DNA of 34,633 nt from Thermoplasmata archaeon (GTDB lineage: Archaea > Thermoplasmatota > Thermoplasmata > Lutacidiplasmatales > UBA184). The first letter of the stretch is position 1. Each line of letters starts with the position of its first letter. The DNA is taken from assembly GCA_021821785.1 (NCBI GenBank), contig JAKACD010000013.1, positions 1-34,633 on the forward strand, read 5' to 3'. This document shows positions 14,844 through 21,728 of the stretch, in pieces. The notes beneath the pieces were generated by a model. That model worked only from the letters and a program-made list of their open reading frames with translations. It searched no databases and had not been told where the DNA came from. The position numbers and the translations under genes are program-made.

Positions 14844-15641
14844 TCACGCGAGCTCCTTCCGCGCCCGCCGTCGACCGGCCGCCGCGAATCCCCACGAAGC
14901 GACGAACAGGACCACCCCGAGAACGACGACGAGCGGACCCGCCGTGACGCCCCAGGCGAACGAGAGAAGGGTTCCCCCGACGGCGCTCGCCACACCAAAG
15001 AGCGCACTGAGCGTGGCGTACGGAGTGAGGTTCGTTCCGAGTGTCTTCGCCGCCGCGGCCGGAACGATGACGAGAGCCCCGACCAATAGCGTGCCGACCA
15101 CCTGGACCCCCACCGCCACGACGGTGCTCACGAGAACGAGGTAGACGAGGCTGACGAGCTCGACCCGGACGCCCGCGCTCGCCGCCAGGTCCTCCGAGAT
15201 CACCGATAGGATCATCGATCGATAGATGAGGCGTGTGACGAGGACCACACCGGTGGCGAGGACGATCGTCGCGAGGGTTGCAAGGAGCCCGACCTGGCTC
15301 ACGTTCCCGAAGAGCGCCTCGAGAAGATCCGGGTTCGGCGTCAAGAGAACGCCGACCGCCAGCGCGAGTACGAACAGAACCCCGATGATCGCATCGACCG
15401 CAAGATGCGCCGACCGCTCGATGAACCAGGTGAGGAAGGCCGCGGTGAGCACGAAGGCGAACGCACCGAGGAACGGGTCGAACCCGAGGAGGAGGCCGAC
15501 GGCGAGCCCGGGGAGCGCCACATGGGAGAGCGCGTCGCCGACCAAGGCCATCCGGCGTAACACCATGAGCGAACCGACATAGCCGGCGCCGAATCCCACG
15601 GCGGCGGCGGTAGCGAGGCTGTAAGGCGACAGGGCGATCAT
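14844..15641 (-). CDS. Metal (Zn/Mn) ABC transporter permease, ZnuB/MntB type
   Basis: The product is 265 aa with about eight hydrophobic helices in the ABC-3 family pattern. The N-terminus 'GYVGSLMVLRRMALVGDALSHVALPGLAVG' is the hallmark cytoplasmic-loop motif contacting the ATPase. 'DAIIGVLFVLALAVGVLLTP' and 'VVGTLLVGALVIVPAAAAKTL' are also typical. It imports a divalent metal such as zinc or manganese. Its ATG overlaps the ATPase stop by 4 bases. No solute-binding protein gene lies next to the pair, so the receptor must be encoded elsewhere. Confidence 0.9.
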   Translation of the reverse strand: MIALSPYSLATAAAVGFGAGYVGSLMVLRRMALVGDALSHVALPGLAVGLLLGFDPFLGAFAFVLTAAFLTWFIERSAHLAVDAIIGVLFVLALAVGVLLTPNPDLLEALFGNVSQVGLLATLATIVLATGVVLVTRLIYRSMILSVISEDLAASAGVRVELVSLVYLVLVSTVVAVGVQVVGTLLVGALVIVPAAAAKTLGTNLTPYATLSALFGVASAVGGTLLSFAWGVTAGPLVVVLGVVLFVASWGFAAAGRRRARKELA

Positions 15642-16342
15642 CGGCGGGAACCGATCCCGAACGGGGGGATCTCGCCCGGTGGGATGCCGAACGTCTCCGA
15701 CACGCGATCCGGGTTGGACAGGAGTTCAGCGACCGTCCCTTCGAACCGCACGCGGCGTTGGAGAACGAGGACCCGGTCGGCGTAGTGGTGGAGCTCGTGG
15801 AGGTTGTGCGTCACGAGGAGCACGGTCGCCCCGGTTTCGACCTGGACGCTCTTGACGGCCTGCAGGATCGCGTCCTCGCTCCCGATATCCACGTTCGACG
15901 TCGGTTCGTCGAACAGGAGGACGTCCGGCCGGTCGACGGTCGCCCATCCGATCAACACACGCTGGATTTCGCCCCCGGATAGGGTGCCGATCGTCTTCTT
16001 CAGGATCCGTTGATCCAGGCCCACCATCGAGAGGCAGGCCGCATAATCCCCCCGGCACTTGAGGGAGAGGAGCTCTTCGACCGATAGGGGGATGTCGGTG
16101 TCGACGAGTTTCTGGGGTACGTAGCCCACGCGCACCGGGCCGTCCCACTCTACCCGGCCGGTGTATGCAATCCGATCGAGGAGGACCTTGAGAAGGGTCG
16201 ACTTCCCCCCGCCGTTCGGCCCCACAATCGCGAACGTGATGCCGCGGGGCACGCGAAAGCTCACGTGGTCGAGGATCGTCAGCGGTCCGGCGCGGACCGT
16301 GACGTCGGTGACCGTAAGCACCGGAACGGACGGGAGGCTCAT
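15638..16342 (-). CDS. Metal (Zn/Mn) ABC transporter ATPase, ZnuC type
   Basis: The product is 234 aa from the ATG at 16342. The ORF's upstream extension to 16459 runs into tRNA-Ala and is rejected. Walker A is GPNGGGKST (41-49), the Q-loop is 'VGYVPQK', the signature is LSGGEIQRV, Walker B is 'DVLLFDEPTSNVD' and the H-loop is 'LLVTHNLHEL'. Overall it matches ZnuC/MntB-type ATPases. It is the first gene of a two-gene operon with the permease. No TATA box is evident in the 76 bases between it and the tRNA on the same strand, so read-through from the tRNA promoter is possible. A decayed copy lies at about 13.45 kb. Confidence 0.9.
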   Translation of the reverse strand: MSLPSVPVLTVTDVTVRAGPLTILDHVSFRVPRGITFAIVGPNGGGKSTLLKVLLDRIAYTGRVEWDGPVRVGYVPQKLVDTDIPLSVEELLSLKCRGDYAACLSMVGLDQRILKKTIGTLSGGEIQRVLIGWATVDRPDVLLFDEPTSNVDIGSEDAILQAVKSVQVETGATVLLVTHNLHELHHYADRVLVLQRRVRFEGTVAELLSNPDRVSETFGIPPGEIPPFGIGSRR

Positions 16343-16418
16343 GAGTTTGCGTCGGAGGCCATTCAGATTCGTGCCCTCCTGCGGCCTCTCGACCGGACGA
16401 CCGCCCATGCAGGGAAGA

Positions 16419-16492
16419 TGGACTGGTCGGGATTTGAACCCGAGGCCTCCGGTTTGCAAAACCGGCGATCTTCCGGACTGATCTACCAGCCC
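16419..16492 (-). tRNA. tRNA-Ala (UGC)
   Basis: A complete cloverleaf is present. The acceptor is GGGCTGG/CCAGTCC, the D-arm GATC...GATC, the anticodon stem CCGGT/ACCGG with loop TTTGCAA (anticodon TGC), and the T-arm TCGGG-TTCAAAT-CCCGA. The discriminator is A and no CCA is encoded. The G3:U70 wobble pair, the main alanine identity element, is present. There is no intron. Confidence 0.95.
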
Positions 16493-16520
16493 ACGGCCGT
16501 GGCACGGAGCGGCCCATGCC

Positions 16521-16530
16521 TTAGCTTTTC
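16521..16530 (-). promoter_or_regulatory. Possible TATA box of tRNA-Ala
   Basis: The minus strand reads GAAAAGCTAA, about 29-38 bases upstream of the tRNA 5' end. It overlaps the stop codon of the NUDIX gene. The match to consensus is weak; the call rests mainly on spacing. Confidence 0.35.
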
Positions 16531-17270
16531 GGCACCGGCCGGCCGCTCACTTGGTTCCAGGCTCGATCGAGCTTTGGAACGGTCGGCCGCTGTCGGATCT
16601 CTCGGGGATCGACCCACTCGGCGCGGGCGGATTCCCAGTCGAGACGGATCTCCGGGGCTCGGACGAGGAAGCGGAACGGGAACACGACGAACACCCGGGT
16701 CCCGTCCCGGGCCAGGACCGGATCCCCCTCCGCCGCCAGGGCGAGGTCCTCACGGGCCATTCCGACCTCCTCTGCGATCTCGCGGTACGCTTGCTCGAGG
16801 GGGGTCGGGTCCTCGAGGTAGCCCGAGATCCCCGCCCACCGGCCCCGGAAGCTCCCAACCTTGTCGGACCTCTGGAGAAGGAGGATCCGGCCGTCCTCCC
16901 GCTCGAGGAACGCCGTCACGACCAGCACCTCCTCCACCCCCACGATCGCGATCGTGCCCTTGGAACCGTTCACCTCGACCCGCTCGCCCTCGAGCAGAAG
17001 GTCGACGTCGGCCCCGGCGACTGTCGGGAGCGGGGGTCCACCGGCGGTCGGGCCGGTGGGCAGGCCGAGGAGGATTGCCGCCCGGGCGTTCGTCGGCAAC
17101 GGGTGCGGCGGGGGCCACCAGAGCGCCGGAACGACCGTCACCTCGGGCCCTTCCCGGTCCGAGCTCCACGCGATCGGGTCGTCGACAAGATGGACCTGGC
17201 CCGTGGCCCAACCCGGGGCGACCGGGAGGAGGGGCAAGGACATGCTCCGACCGAGCGCGTGTCTGCTCAT
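16521..17270 (-). CDS. NUDIX hydrolase with N-terminal PEP-utiliser-like swivel domain
   Basis: The product is 249 aa (ATG 17270; an in-frame ATG at 17243 would give 240 aa). Residues of about 15-110 resemble the mobile phosphohistidine domain of PEP-utilising enzymes: 'VAPGWATGQVHLVDDP', 'NARAAILLG', 'LPTVAGADVDLLLEGERVEVNGSKGTIAI'. Where those enzymes have TSHAAI, this one has NARAAI, so the phosphorylated His is absent. Residues of about 113-230 form a NUDIX domain with the box 'GYLEDPTPLEQAYREIAEEVGM'. The REUxEExGU core is intact, but the preceding Glu is missing and the spacing is one short. NUDIX enzymes cleave nucleoside-diphosphate-linked compounds; the substrate here is unknown. The swivel-domain call is by eye. 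Confidence 0.75.
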   Translation of the reverse strand: MSRHALGRSMSLPLLPVAPGWATGQVHLVDDPIAWSSDREGPEVTVVPALWWPPPHPLPTNARAAILLGLPTGPTAGGPPLPTVAGADVDLLLEGERVEVNGSKGTIAIVGVEEVLVVTAFLEREDGRILLLQRSDKVGSFRGRWAGISGYLEDPTPLEQAYREIAEEVGMAREDLALAAEGDPVLARDGTRVFVVFPFRFLVRAPEIRLDWESARAEWVDPREIRQRPTVPKLDRAWNQVSGRPVPKS

Positions 17271-17332
17271 CGGCTTGTCGGCCGGTATGGGTCGCGGGAA
17301 ACGCCATCTACCCCGGGCCGGTCGGTGTACCG

Positions 17333-18322
17333 GTGAAGCTCAGCGCCTTCTCGGTAGTGGACGAGTACGACGGGGCCGAACGCTCCCGTCGTCTCCTCGA
17401 CGTTCTGGCGCTCGCGGGGGCCGCGGAGACCGGCGGGCTCTCCGCGCTCTGGGTCGCGGAGCACCACTTCCACGCGGGGGGCGTATGCCCCTCGCCGCCC
17501 ATCCTCCTGGCCGCCGCGAGCGGGAAGACCCAGCGGCTGCGTCTCGGCGCGCTCGTCAGCGTTCTCCCGTTCCACTCACCGATCGAGCTCGCCGAACAGT
17601 ACGCGATGGTCGACCGGCTCTCGGACGGCCGGTTGAACCTGGGAGTGGGGAGCGGCTACATCCCGATGGAGTTCGCCGGGTTCGGAGTCGATCCCGAGAC
17701 CAAGCGCGCGCGCTTCGACGCCGGGCTCGATACGCTGCTCGCGGCGTTCCGCGGCGACGAGGTTCGAGCGGTGGGCCCCGGGGCGACGGCGGTCCGGATC
17801 AACGTCCGGCCGGTCCAGACACCGCATCCTCCGATCTGGGTGGCGGTCCAGCGCCGGGAGGCGATCCCGTTCGTGGCCGCACGAGGCTGGTCGATCGCGC
17901 TCATTCCGTACGCCACGCTCTCCGGACTTCCCGAGCTCGCCGAGGAGGTCCGAGAGTTCCGGTCCCGCCGGCCCGCCGGCTCGCGAGGTGAAGTGGCGGC
18001 CGGCTTCCACCTCTACGCGGGCGATCACCCGGACCGCGCCCGCGCCGCCCTTCAGCGCTATCTCGACAGCCGTCGGGCGACGCAGAGCGCCTTCTACCTC
18101 GAGAAGGTCGCCCGCGACGCGTCGCACGCGAGCGCCAAGACGATCGAGGAGAGCGGTTTCGCGCTCATCGGGTCACCCCGCGAGGTGGCGCGGCGGCTCG
18201 AGGCGGTCGCCGAGACGGGGGTCGACGAGGTCCTCGGTCTGTTCGATTTCGGCGGGCTTCCCACGGACGAGGTGGCCCGTTCGGTGATCGCGCTCGGGCG
18301 GGCGCTTTCGGCGTCCCTGTGA
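17333..18322 (+). CDS. LLM-class (luciferase-like) flavin-dependent oxidoreductase
   Basis: The product is 329 aa from the GTG at 17333. The ORF open from 16265 is a GC artefact overlapping the minus-strand NUDIX gene and tRNA. Luciferase-like signatures are 'FSVVDEY' at the start, 'GLSALWVAEHHF', 'SPPILLAAASGKTQRLRLGALVSVLPFHSPIELAEQYAMVDRLSDGRLNLGVGSGYIPMEFAGFG' and the late 'GSPREVARRLEAVAETGVDEVLGLFDFGG'. It is a TIM barrel using FMN or F420. The cofactor and substrate cannot be decided from sequence. It is divergent from the NUDIX gene with 62 bases between them and no clear TATA box. Confidence 0.85.
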   Translation: MKLSAFSVVDEYDGAERSRRLLDVLALAGAAETGGLSALWVAEHHFHAGGVCPSPPILLAAASGKTQRLRLGALVSVLPFHSPIELAEQYAMVDRLSDGRLNLGVGSGYIPMEFAGFGVDPETKRARFDAGLDTLLAAFRGDEVRAVGPGATAVRINVRPVQTPHPPIWVAVQRREAIPFVAARGWSIALIPYATLSGLPELAEEVREFRSRRPAGSRGEVAAGFHLYAGDHPDRARAALQRYLDSRRATQSAFYLEKVARDASHASAKTIEESGFALIGSPREVARRLEAVAETGVDEVLGLFDFGGLPTDEVARSVIALGRALSASL

Positions 18323-18387
18323 GCCGGGGCCCGGCGGGTCGGTCGGGGGGTCGGGGCGCGATTCTCTCGAGGTCGGTCCGTCCGAAG

Positions 18388-18396
18388 CTCTTTAGC
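18388..18396 (+). promoter_or_regulatory. TATA-like box of the MBL-fold hydrolase gene
   Basis: CTCTTTAGC lies about 36 bases before the ATG at 18428. The leader carries GAGGAG five bases before the ATG, a clear ribosome-binding site, so this transcript appears to be leadered. Confidence 0.5.
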
Positions 18397-18427
18397 GGTC
18401 CGAGCGCTGCGCCGCCCGAGGAGAACC

Positions 18428-19096
18428 ATGGCGGAGATACTTCCCGGAGTGCACCTGGTGGAAGGCGTCGACCCCTCGCCCGACTTCACGACCCACGTGT
18501 ATCTCCTGAAGGACAAGGGTGCCTCCTGGACGCTGATCGACACCGGGCTACCCGGCGCCTCCGAGGCGATCTTCGCCTACCTCGCGAAGATCCACGTGGA
18601 ACCGAGCGCCGTGAAGAAGATCCTCCTGACGCACCTGCACCGGGACCACACCGGCTCGCTCGCCGCCGTGCACGCACGGACGAAGGCTCGGACGTTCGCG
18701 CACTGGATCGAGGCGGCGTACATCGGCCTCGACCCGAAGTACGACGGTCCGGGGACGCCGCCGGCGGAAGCGTTCGCCGTGGACGAGCGGTTCAAGGACG
18801 GCGACGAGATCGATGCCGCCGGGGGCCTGATCGCCTACCACACTCCGGGCCACACGCCGGGGCACACCTCGTACTATCACCCCGAGCGCCAGCTGCTCTT
18901 CTCGGGCGACCTGTTCTTCGTCGACGGAGCGACCGCGAACCTGACCCCACCCGATTTCACGCACCACACCGCCACCGCGAAGATCAGTGCCCGGCGGATG
19001 GCCCAGCTCTCCGTCGCCTCGGTGCTGAGCTACCACGGGGGCCCGATCCTGAAGAACGGGGGCCACGCGCTCCGGGCGCTCACCCAGAAGCTGTAG
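18428..19096 (+). CDS. MBL-fold metallo-hydrolase
   Basis: The product is 222 aa. The metallo-beta-lactamase fold is shown by 'WTLIDTGLPG', the metal motif THLHRDH (His69, His71, Asp73, His74), 'YHTPGHTPGHTSYYHPERQLLFSGDLFF' (third His and bridging Asp) and 'VLSYHGGPI' (last His). All ligands for a binuclear zinc site are present. Such stand-alone proteins include glyoxalase II-like thioesterases, lactonases and RNA or phosphodiester hydrolases. Nothing narrows it further. A strong GAGGAG Shine-Dalgarno supports the ATG. Confidence 0.9.
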   Translation: MAEILPGVHLVEGVDPSPDFTTHVYLLKDKGASWTLIDTGLPGASEAIFAYLAKIHVEPSAVKKILLTHLHRDHTGSLAAVHARTKARTFAHWIEAAYIGLDPKYDGPGTPPAEAFAVDERFKDGDEIDAAGGLIAYHTPGHTPGHTSYYHPERQLLFSGDLFFVDGATANLTPPDFTHHTATAKISARRMAQLSVASVLSYHGGPILKNGGHALRALTQKL

Positions 19097-19143
19097 GCGG
19101 GCGTCCGGGGACGACGGGCGGACCGCCCGTCGCGAAGGCCGAA

Positions 19144-19218
19144 TGGGACTGGCCAGATTTGGACTGGCGTCTCGGAGTCCCGAACCCCGAAGGATGGACC
19201 AAGCTACCCCACAGTCCC
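19144..19218 (-). tRNA. tRNA-Pro (CGG)
   Basis: The acceptor is GGGACTG/CAGTCCC and the archaeal Pro-type D-arm reads GGGGTAGCTTGGTCCATCCT. The anticodon stem is CGGGG/CTCCG with loop TTCGGGA (anticodon CGG), and the T-arm is GCCAG-TCCAAAT-CTGGC. The discriminator is A, with no CCA encoded and no intron. The first T-loop pair is TC instead of the usual TT, a small deviation. Confidence 0.92.
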
Positions 19219-19244
19219 AGACGGGGGTCGGCCACTCCCCCGCG

Positions 19245-19252
19245 CTATTTAT
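19245..19252 (-). promoter_or_regulatory. TATA box of tRNA-Pro
   Basis: The minus strand reads ATAAATAG, 27-34 bases upstream of the tRNA 5' end. It is a near-consensus archaeal box A in an otherwise GC-rich gap. Confidence 0.7.
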
Positions 19253-19324
19253 CCGTAAGGGACGGGGGATGCCCAGGGACCGCGCCGCTCGGGCCGGGGG
19301 TGTTTCACTACCTCGGGTCATGGG

Positions 19325-19332
19325 CTTACAAG
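19325..19332 (+). promoter_or_regulatory. TATA-like box of the nre gene
   Basis: CTTACAAG is centred about 31 bases before the ATG at 19359, suggesting a leaderless nre transcript. Confidence 0.45.
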
Positions 19333-19358
19333 CTCCCTCCCCCTAGTTCCTCTGGCCC

Positions 19359-20681
19359 ATGACGACGGAGAGCACGGCTTCTCCCATCCCGGGCCTTCCC
19401 CCGGTTCCCGCGCTCTCCTGGACGATCCCCGGGCTCCGCGAAGACCCCACGATGTGCCTGAAATGCCGCTCCGCCCAGCTCCTGTGCGGCAAGCCGATCT
19501 GCCCGATCCTCCTCAAGTATCGCGCCTTCGAGCGCACGCTACCGATGATCGAAGGGACCGAGCTGGCGGGCAGCTCGCCGCCCGGACTCTTCGTCGGGCG
19601 GTTCGGGTACCCGAAGGTCGCCCTCGGGCCCCTGTTGAGCCCCGAGCACGGGTCGACCGAGCTCCTCGATACCCCCGAGGAATGGGTCGGCCGTTCGGTC
19701 CAGGAGGTGGTCTCCTTCCGCACGGGCCTCGTGCGCGGGACGACCCGGATCCGGGTGACGGACGCCGAGCGGCCGATCCCGATGCTGGAGGAGCTCCAGC
19801 TCCTCGGCATCGCCGGCGAATCCGTCGAGTCGGAGGCGACCTTCCGTCGACCCCCCCGCGGCCACCTGGCCCTTTCCGACTCCACCCCCCCGTTCGGTCC
19901 CTCCGCGCCGATCGAGCGGGTGCACCTCGATGTGCGCCGGGTCGATCCGCATCTCGACCGCCTCTCCTCCGACACCGACGCCAACGCCCGGATCGCGGTC
20001 GGGGAGCTCTACACGCGCGGCGTCCGGGTGAGCCGGATCCAGCGCGCGTTCAGCGTCGGGATCCTCGGGCGTCACGGCCGTCGCCGGCTCGTGCCGACCC
20101 GGTGGAGCATCACCGCGGTCGATGATCTCCTGTCGAAGCAGAACCTCGAACTGGTCCGCTCGCTGCCCGAGCTCTCCGAGGTCCTGCTCTACCGCTACAC
20201 CGCGCTCGACAACCGCTGGATCATCGTCCTCCTGCCCGGGGCGTACCGCTACGAGTCGATCGAGGCTTGGTATCCGAACACGTTGTGGAACCCGAGTCCG
20301 AGCGAGTTCGTGGTGATCGGGGACCACGAGGGTCACTCCGGGCGAACTACGTACGCCTCGATCGGGGGATGCTACTACGCAGCCCGCCTCGCGACCAGCG
20401 AGGGGCTCCTGGCCCTGGGTCGACAGGCCGGCGTGGTCGTGCTGCGAGAAGTGCACCCGGGAGAGATCCTTCCGCTCGGCGTCTGGAACGTCCGGGAGCA
20501 CGTCCGAGCCGCCCTGCGCACCCGGCCCGAGAGGCTGCCGGGGCTGGGGGAACTCTTCGCGCGGGTCGGCTCCACGTTCGCGATTCCGCTCGAGCGGTGG
20601 AAGCGGGCCAGCACCGTTCTCCATGAGGCCCGGACCCAGCGGCGGCTCGACGAATGGGCCCCGACGGCGTTGGCGGCGTGA
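19359..20681 (+). CDS. nreA: Archaeal Nre DNA repair protein with C-terminal PCNA-binding motif
   Basis: The product is 440 aa. The N-terminal Cys cluster CLKCRSAQLLCGKPIC (Cys33, 36, 43, 48) is the predicted zinc finger of archaeal Nre proteins. It is followed by the conserved 'GTELAGSSPPGLFVGRFGYPKVALGPLL' block. A second block includes 'VSRIQRAFSVGILGRHGRRRLVPTRWSITAVDD'. The protein ends in QRRLDEW (427-433), matching the PIP-box core QxxLxx(F/W), as in haloarchaeal NreA and NreB. Those proteins act in DNA-damage repair together with PCNA. The gene is monocistronic, starts divergently from tRNA-Pro and converges on the zinc-ribbon gene. I did not resolve NreA from NreB, so the symbol is tentative. 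Confidence 0.85.
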   Translation: MTTESTASPIPGLPPVPALSWTIPGLREDPTMCLKCRSAQLLCGKPICPILLKYRAFERTLPMIEGTELAGSSPPGLFVGRFGYPKVALGPLLSPEHGSTELLDTPEEWVGRSVQEVVSFRTGLVRGTTRIRVTDAERPIPMLEELQLLGIAGESVESEATFRRPPRGHLALSDSTPPFGPSAPIERVHLDVRRVDPHLDRLSSDTDANARIAVGELYTRGVRVSRIQRAFSVGILGRHGRRRLVPTRWSITAVDDLLSKQNLELVRSLPELSEVLLYRYTALDNRWIIVLLPGAYRYESIEAWYPNTLWNPSPSEFVVIGDHEGHSGRTTYASIGGCYYAARLATSEGLLALGRQAGVVVLREVHPGEILPLGVWNVREHVRAALRTRPERLPGLGELFARVGSTFAIPLERWKRASTVLHEARTQRRLDEWAPTALAA

Positions 20682-20718
20682 CCCGTTAACGGCGGAAGCC
20701 TGGCCGCCGACCGCCCCC

Positions 20719-21645
20719 TCAATCGAACCGGGTCCCGCAGCGCCCGCAGAAGGTGTCCGACGAGGTGCGGGGAGTTCCGCACGCGGGGCAGCTCGCCCCG
20801 CCGTGAGGCTTGCCGCAACCCCGACAGAAGGTGTCCCCCGGTAGCGTCGGGTACCCGCACGCGGAACACCGGTCCGCGCCCGCGACCCGCTCGGCGGCGG
20901 CGCTCGCATCGAGCGGCCGCGCCGCGTCGGGGGCCGCCGCTCGCGGCGCCGACGCCACCCGAGCTCCGGGCGAAGGCGGGAGCGATTCCACCGAGCCCCC
21001 CAGGGCCCGCCGACCGCGCAGGGCCAGACGGAACGCCTCCGTGTAGTCGGACCGGTCGAAAGCCATCTGAGCGTCCCGCTGAAGGGCGGTCGCCTCCGCC
21101 GTGGTAGGCCCCTCGGGCCCATCGCGACGGGCTCGCTCGAGCTCGCGGTCGAGGACCGTCAGCTGGAACTTCGACTCCGCCCGGTTCTTCGCGATCCCGG
21201 GCACGGGGACCGCCGTGGCTGGGGTGGCGATCGGGTCGGGCTCCGGGGACCGGACCGGGGTTGGCTCGGGCCCACTCTTGGGGGAGGAGGACGGCAGTGG
21301 AGACGCCTTGCGAGCGTGGACGAGCGATTCGTGGGCGAGCTGCGCGGATTGATAGGCCGCCTCGTAACGGCGGGTGTCGAACGAGGCCTGGGCAGTCGCG
21401 ATCAGCTCCCGCGCCCGCGTGACGTCGGTTCCCCGGACCGCCAGGAGCTCGGCCTCCCGTCGCGCCATCGCGATGCGGTTGAACGCCCGGTCCTGGATGA
21501 GCTCCGGTCGGTCCTCTAGGTCGCGGAGGAGCTGGGCCCTCTTCCGGCGCAGCTGCTGACGGAGGTAGAGGAGCATGCCGACGACGATGACGGCCACGAC
21601 GACCACGATGAAGATCGCCGTCAGGTCCGCGGAAGTGAGGTCCAT
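20719..21645 (-). CDS. Membrane-anchored protein with helical repeats and double zinc ribbon
   Basis: The product is 308 aa. One N-terminal membrane helix (AIFIVVVVAVIVVGMLLYL) is followed by a basic stretch, which places the rest in the cytoplasm. Two TPR-like helical hairpins occur near residues 79-108 ('RELIATAQASFDTRRYEAAYQSAQLAHESL') and 187-214 ('TALQRDAQMAFDRSDYTEAFRLALRGRRAL'), separated by a Pro-rich linker. The C-terminus has two zinc ribbons: CSACGYPTLPGDTFCRGCG and CPACGTPRTSSDTFCGRCG. The layout suggests a scaffold at the inner membrane face. The function is unknown. It may have a leader of about 40 bases from the TATA box at 21713. Confidence 0.82.
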   Translation of the reverse strand: MDLTSADLTAIFIVVVVAVIVVGMLLYLRQQLRRKRAQLLRDLEDRPELIQDRAFNRIAMARREAELLAVRGTDVTRARELIATAQASFDTRRYEAAYQSAQLAHESLVHARKASPLPSSSPKSGPEPTPVRSPEPDPIATPATAVPVPGIAKNRAESKFQLTVLDRELERARRDGPEGPTTAEATALQRDAQMAFDRSDYTEAFRLALRGRRALGGSVESLPPSPGARVASAPRAAAPDAARPLDASAAAERVAGADRCSACGYPTLPGDTFCRGCGKPHGGASCPACGTPRTSSDTFCGRCGTRFD

Positions 21646-21712
21646 CTTCGCTTCGTGACCGGCTGAGGGCGCGCGCGGTCCCGCCGGGCGGATGCTTCTA
21701 GGGGGGGTGGGG

Positions 21713-21720
21713 GTATTTAG
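21713..21720 (-). promoter_or_regulatory. TATA-like box of the zinc-ribbon membrane protein gene
   Basis: The minus strand reads CTAAATAC in an otherwise GC-rich gap, 68-75 bases before the ATG at 21645. This predicts a leader of about 40 bases. Confidence 0.5.
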
Positions 21721-21728
21721 AACGCCGC

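Noticed and set aside
16265-17332. Upstream extension of the luciferase-like ORF
   Set aside because: It is antisense to tRNA-Ala and the NUDIX gene, with Gly/Pro/Arg-rich shadow sequence; homology begins at GTG 17333.
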